A stretch of DNA of 64,000 nucleotides, from positions 124,001-188,000 of the forward strand of contig CAMAQH010000001.1 of assembly GCA_945860295.1 (NCBI GenBank), written 5' to 3'. Of this stretch, positions 60,621 through 64,000 are shown piece after piece. The stretch's first letter is position 1, and every line of letters begins with the position of its first letter. The notes under the pieces were generated by a model, which had not been told where the DNA came from, did no database searches, and saw nothing but the letters and a program-made list of their open reading frames with translations. This DNA is from Prosthecobacter debontii (GTDB lineage: Bacteria > Verrucomicrobiota > Verrucomicrobiia > Verrucomicrobiales > Verrucomicrobiaceae). The position numbers and the translations under genes are program-made.

Positions 60621-61877
60621 ATGCGCGACTACTTCATCCGCCGTTTTCTCCTCATTCTTCCGACACTGATCGGGGCGACGATGGTGGTTTTTTTCATCAC
60701 GCGAGTGACGCCAGGTGGGCCGATGGAGGCCGCACTACGACAGGCGGCAGCGCAGCAGGGGGACCGAGGCATGAAGGATGCGGGCGCCTCGCTCAGCGAG
60801 GAGCAGAAGGAGGAGATGGCAGCTTATTATGGCTTCGACCGGCCGTTTTTTCCGGCCTACCTCGCCTGGCTGGGTATTTTGCCGAAGGAAGGCGACAAGC
60901 AGTTCATCAAGTTCGCGAAGGACAAGCATGAGATGCCCGTGACACTGCAAAAGCTGCTGCCGCGCGAGCAATGGAAGCCGAACAACGCCTATCGGACTAC
61001 GCAGGCCAAAGTGACTCGTGATGGCAAGCTCTCCGCCGATGACGCCAGCGGTCTGAAAAAATGGCAAACTCGCGCTGAAAAAGAAAAAGAACGCGTGCAG
61101 GTCTTCCGCTCGAAGTTTGATGGCCTGCTACAAGGCAACCTCGGCATCTCGACGCGCTACAACGAGTATGTCTGGGATATGATTCGCGAGCGCATGCCGA
61201 TCTCGATTTTCTATGGCTTGGTCACTTTCATCATCAGCTACCTCGTTTGCATTCCGCTCGGCATTTTGAAGGCCATCAAGCACCGCACGGTGATCGACAA
61301 TGCCAGCTCGATCCTCATCTTCGTGGGTTACTCCATCCCCGGTTTCGTGCTGGCGAGCGTTCTCGTGGTGTATCTCGCGGCACGGCTGAACTGGTTTCCC
61401 ACGGGCGGTTTTGTCAGTGAAAATTATGCTTCGCTCACCGTCGGCGGCAAGGCCTGGGATGTGGTGCATCACGCCGTGCTGCCGCTCATCTGCTACATGG
61501 TTGGCAGTTTCGCCTTCATGACCATGCTGGTGAAAAACAACCTCATGGACAACCTCGCCGCTGACTATGTCCGCACAGCAGTTGCCAAAGGTGCGGGCTT
61601 CAAGCGCGCAGTGCTCGTGCATGCGCTGCGAAACTCTCTCATCCCGCTGGCGACGACGCTGGGGCACATCGTCTCGATCTTCGTGGCGGGTTCGACGCTC
61701 ATTGAGCTGATCTTTGAGATCAACGGCTTCGGTCTGCTCGGTTACTACAGCGTGTTGGATCGCGATTACCCGCTCGTGATGGGTATCCTCGTCATCCAGG
61801 TCGTCTTGCTCATGGTGGGCAACATCTTGTCCGATTTCTTCGTCGCGCTCACCGATCCACGCATTCGCTTTGAGTAA
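60621..61877 (+). CDS. yejB: YejB-like peptide ABC transporter permease
   Basis: This is an inner-membrane permease of the peptide/microcin C-type importer. N-terminal RFLLILPTLIGATMVVFFIT with RVTPGGPMEAAL is the YejB pattern. The conserved permease part includes LVCIPLGILKAIKHRT, the FVGYSIPGFVLASVLVVYLA helix, the EAA-like stretch DYVRTAVAKGAGFKRAVLVH, and the terminal GLLGYYSVLDRDYPLVMGIL and DPRIRFE. At 418 residues it is longer than E. coli YejB (about 364). The periplasmic loop after the first helix (about residues 40-190) is enlarged, with charged sequence unlike the family. The yejE gene follows after 3 bases. Confidence 0.88.
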   Translation: MRDYFIRRFLLILPTLIGATMVVFFITRVTPGGPMEAALRQAAAQQGDRGMKDAGASLSEEQKEEMAAYYGFDRPFFPAYLAWLGILPKEGDKQFIKFAKDKHEMPVTLQKLLPREQWKPNNAYRTTQAKVTRDGKLSADDASGLKKWQTRAEKEKERVQVFRSKFDGLLQGNLGISTRYNEYVWDMIRERMPISIFYGLVTFIISYLVCIPLGILKAIKHRTVIDNASSILIFVGYSIPGFVLASVLVVYLAARLNWFPTGGFVSENYASLTVGGKAWDVVHHAVLPLICYMVGSFAFMTMLVKNNLMDNLAADYVRTAVAKGAGFKRAVLVHALRNSLIPLATTLGHIVSIFVAGSTLIELIFEINGFGLLGYYSVLDRDYPLVMGILVIQVVLLMVGNILSDFFVALTDPRIRFE

Positions 61878-61880
61878 ACC

Positions 61881-63392
61881 ATGTCTCCTCGCACCACTGG
61901 CATCACCCTCATTGCTTATGCAGCGCTCGCCGCGTTGTTCCGGTGGCTGTCGTTTTCCGTGCCTGTCTTTAAGGTTTCGTTTCTAGGCGGTTCTTGGCTG
62001 GGATGGATTTTGCTGGCGGTGTTTGCGATCACGGGCGGCTGGTTGCTCTGGATCGGACAAACGCAGTGGCATTGGAGTCCACTGACCTTGAAACAGTTCC
62101 GCCGCTTTCGTGAGATCAAGCGTGGCCATGCCTCGTTCCTGGTTCTGCTCGCACTGGTGGGCGTGGGATCACTCGACACGCTGATCGTGGGCAAGCGTGC
62201 GCTGGTTGTCCGCTATGAGGGCAAGTTTTACTTCCCGTTTGTGACGGACGCGAAGCCCGCGACCACCTTCGGTCTGAACGATGAGTCGGAGACGGATTAC
62301 CGCGAGTTGCAGCGTCAGTTCCGCGAGTCCAAATCGTCGAACTGGGTGCTTATGCCCATCGTGCCTTATGATCCGAAGCTCGACACTCCGGAGGCCATCG
62401 AGGAAGTCGTGATGCGTGAGGGTGTAGCTTATCGGTTGAGTGAAACCAAGCCCTTCGATGGTCGCGGGCACACAACGTTTCGCGACAAGCCGCAGCAGAA
62501 ACGTCAGGAATGGGTCTTCCGTCATGGTTTGAAGCAGGGCGAGATGCTCGGCTGGGATGCGAGCAACGAGCAAGTGGAGAAAGCCACTTTCGACAAGGGC
62601 AAACGCACCGCCTACAACGACTTCACTGAAGGCAAAGCAGCAGCGCTTGAATCGAAAGCCTCTGAAACTATGTTGACGGTGGTTTATCCGCCTTCACCGC
62701 CATCTTGGGCGCAGCGACACTTCCTCGGCACGACTTCGATGGGTGGTGATGTTCTAGCCATTCTCTATGGCGGCTGGCAGCAGGCGATCATTGCTTCGAT
62801 TCTGTTTGTGACCTTCGTTTTCGTCGTCGGCATCGCTGCGGGCGGATTGCTCGGCTACTTCGGCGGCGTGTTGGATCTCGTGGGCATGAGGTTGATCGAG
62901 ATATGGTCGGTGCTGCCGTTCCTGTTCATCGTCATGATCGTCAGCTCGATCATCAGTCCAAATCTATTCCTGCTGGTGGTCATCATCTCGCTGTTCAGTT
63001 GGATGGGCACCACGATCTACATCCGCACGGCGGCCATGAAGGAGAAAGCGCGTGATTATGTAGCCTCCGCGCGGCTTCTTGGTGCCAGCACGGGGCGCAT
63101 CATCTTCAAGCACATCCTGCCCAACAGCATCGCCATCTTAGTGACACTCGCACCTTTTGAAGTCTCCGCGATCATCACCTCTCTCGCCGCGCTGGATTAC
63201 CTCGGCTTCGGTTTGCCGCCGGAAGAACCGAGCTGGGGCCGCCTGCTGCATGAAGGCACCGAGGACTTCAATTACCCCTGGATCGTATGCAGCGCCTTCG
63301 TGGCGATGACCACAGTGCTCGTGCTCGTCACTTTTGTGGGCGAAGCCATACGCGAGGCCTTTGATCCCAAGAAATTCACGACTTACCGATGA
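61881..63392 (+). CDS. yejE: YejE-like peptide ABC transporter permease
   Basis: This second permease of the same importer has 503 residues against about 341 in E. coli YejE. Residues 1-75 add extra hydrophobic segments (ITLIAYAALAALFRWLSFSV; GWILLAVFAITGGWLLWIG) before the recognisable YejE start SPLTLKQFRRFREIKRGHAS. The periplasmic part has RALVVRYEGKFYFPFV and ESETDYRELQRQF as in YejE, then about 100 extra residues. The permease core has HFLGTTSMGGDVLAILYGGW, GYFGGVLDLVGMRLIEIWSV, the EAA-like ARDYVASARLLGASTGRIIF and the PEEPSWGRLLHEG segment. The stop overlaps the next start (ATGA), indicating coupling with the substrate-binding gene. Confidence 0.88.
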   Translation: MSPRTTGITLIAYAALAALFRWLSFSVPVFKVSFLGGSWLGWILLAVFAITGGWLLWIGQTQWHWSPLTLKQFRRFREIKRGHASFLVLLALVGVGSLDTLIVGKRALVVRYEGKFYFPFVTDAKPATTFGLNDESETDYRELQRQFRESKSSNWVLMPIVPYDPKLDTPEAIEEVVMREGVAYRLSETKPFDGRGHTTFRDKPQQKRQEWVFRHGLKQGEMLGWDASNEQVEKATFDKGKRTAYNDFTEGKAAALESKASETMLTVVYPPSPPSWAQRHFLGTTSMGGDVLAILYGGWQQAIIASILFVTFVFVVGIAAGGLLGYFGGVLDLVGMRLIEIWSVLPFLFIVMIVSSIISPNLFLLVVIISLFSWMGTTIYIRTAAMKEKARDYVASARLLGASTGRIIFKHILPNSIAILVTLAPFEVSAIITSLAALDYLGFGLPPEEPSWGRLLHEGTEDFNYPWIVCSAFVAMTTVLVLVTFVGEAIREAFDPKKFTTYR

Positions 63393-64000
63393 GCACTGGG
63401 CACATGATTTCATTCGCTCGCAAAGCTGCTCTCATCAGCTGTGCCGCACTTGTTGTTGCTTGTTCCGACTCCGACGACACCCGCTTCCCGCCGTATGACA
63501 ACACCGAGGAGGTGAAAGCCTATTGGAAATCAAAGCCTGACTTCTTCCAGTGGAAGACATCTGCGGATCTCCCGGCGAGTCTGAAATGGGAGCACGCCGC
63601 CGATGTGCCGGAGTTTGGCGATCCGCGCGCCAAGAAGGGCGGCACTTTACACGACTGGCATCCCACTTTCCCGCCGACCTTTCGCAAAGTCGGCCCGGAT
63701 GCGAGCAACGCTTTTCGCGGTGAACATCATGACAACATCGAGATTGGTCTGATCACGCGCCATCCCGATGAGGATGTGTGGATTCCTGGTCTGGCGAAGG
63801 AGTGGGCCATCTCCGAAGATCGCAAGACCGTCTATTTCCGACTCCAAGACAAGCTGACCTTCTCCGACGCTCATCCTGTCGGGGTGGAGGACTTCTTCAT
63901 GACCTTCTTCGTGATGACCAGCACGCACCTGAAGGATCCTTGGTACAATGACTGGTACACGAAAGAATATGCTGGGATCACGAAGTTCGACGACCGCACT
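63389..64000 (+). CDS. Peptide ABC transporter substrate-binding lipoprotein, 3'-truncated by window edge
   Basis: The frame starts at an ATG overlapping the yejE stop (a further ATG lies at 63404) and is open to the right edge, 204 codons. ISFARKAALISCAALVVAC is a lipoprotein signal, with the Cys as lipid site. The mature part shows SBP family 5 features: GDPRAKKGGTLHDWHP, NIEIGLITRHPDEDVWIPGL, KEWAISEDRKTVYFRLQDKL and FSDAHPVGVEDFFMTFFVM. With YejB and YejE upstream it would deliver peptides to the importer, a YejA-like role. An ATPase gene probably follows beyond the window. Confidence 0.88.
   Translation, partial: MSTGHMISFARKAALISCAALVVACSDSDDTRFPPYDNTEEVKAYWKSKPDFFQWKTSADLPASLKWEHAADVPEFGDPRAKKGGTLHDWHPTFPPTFRKVGPDASNAFRGEHHDNIEIGLITRHPDEDVWIPGLAKEWAISEDRKTVYFRLQDKLTFSDAHPVGVEDFFMTFFVMTSTHLKDPWYNDWYTKEYAGITKFDDRT

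Overview
The window looks like a chromosomal segment of a member of the Verrucomicrobiota (PVC superphylum), probably a Prosthecobacter/Verrucomicrobium-like relative. This is inferred from the gene families: a giant autotransporter-associated beta-strand-repeat protein, ELWxxDGT and NHL repeat proteins, DUF1501, planctomycete-type cytochrome c (PSCyt1-like), ThuA and FAD_oxidored secreted proteins, PQQ-type propellers, and a Gram-negative LPS export set. No 16S or tRNA gene was seen, so the taxonomy is inference.

Layout. 1-7674: a partial VF530-family gene at the edge converges on a decayed glutaminase/cNMP-binding gene. Then come a spermidine-synthase-like methyltransferase, recN, an exported FAD oxidoreductase, an exported ThuA protein and a CvfB-like S1 protein. 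7959-34016: one uninterrupted 26-kb gene for an 8,685-residue secreted repeat protein, preceded by a candidate promoter with 11-bp tandem repeats. 34149-38967: kdsA, a probable lptC, an lptA-like gene, lptB, hpf and tilS, an order reminiscent of the E. coli lptC-lptA-lptB-rpoN-hpf region but without rpoN. 39073-46081: a small cytochrome c, an OmpA-domain protein, kdsD, a halogenase-like flavoprotein, an isolated nuoG and a PurS-like protein. 46245-52432: a DUF1501 protein; a three-gene minus-strand cluster of a degenerate kinase, a PQQ-type propeller and a DUF1080-like lipoprotein; and leuB. 52620-59024: a 2,134-residue secreted protein with NHL and ELWxxDGT repeats. 59067-64000: a DCC thioredoxin-like protein, a beta-helix protein and a YejB-YejE-substrate-binding-protein peptide transporter cut by the right edge.

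How parts fit. kdsD (arabinose-5-phosphate isomerase) and kdsA make Kdo precursors, and lptC/lptA/lptB export LPS, so this is an outer-membrane biogenesis neighbourhood. The two giant exported proteins lie about 18.6 kb apart and have unrelated N-terminal repeat regions. They share Ig-like/putative-Ig domains and a full-length homologous C-terminal module of about 430-460 residues (hallmark [11 protein letters not shown]). That shared module is the best candidate here for something not yet described, possibly a surface-sorting or anchoring domain.

Most of the sequence is coding. No gap exceeds 300 bases without a gene. No CRISPR array, insertion sequence, rRNA or tRNA was recognised.
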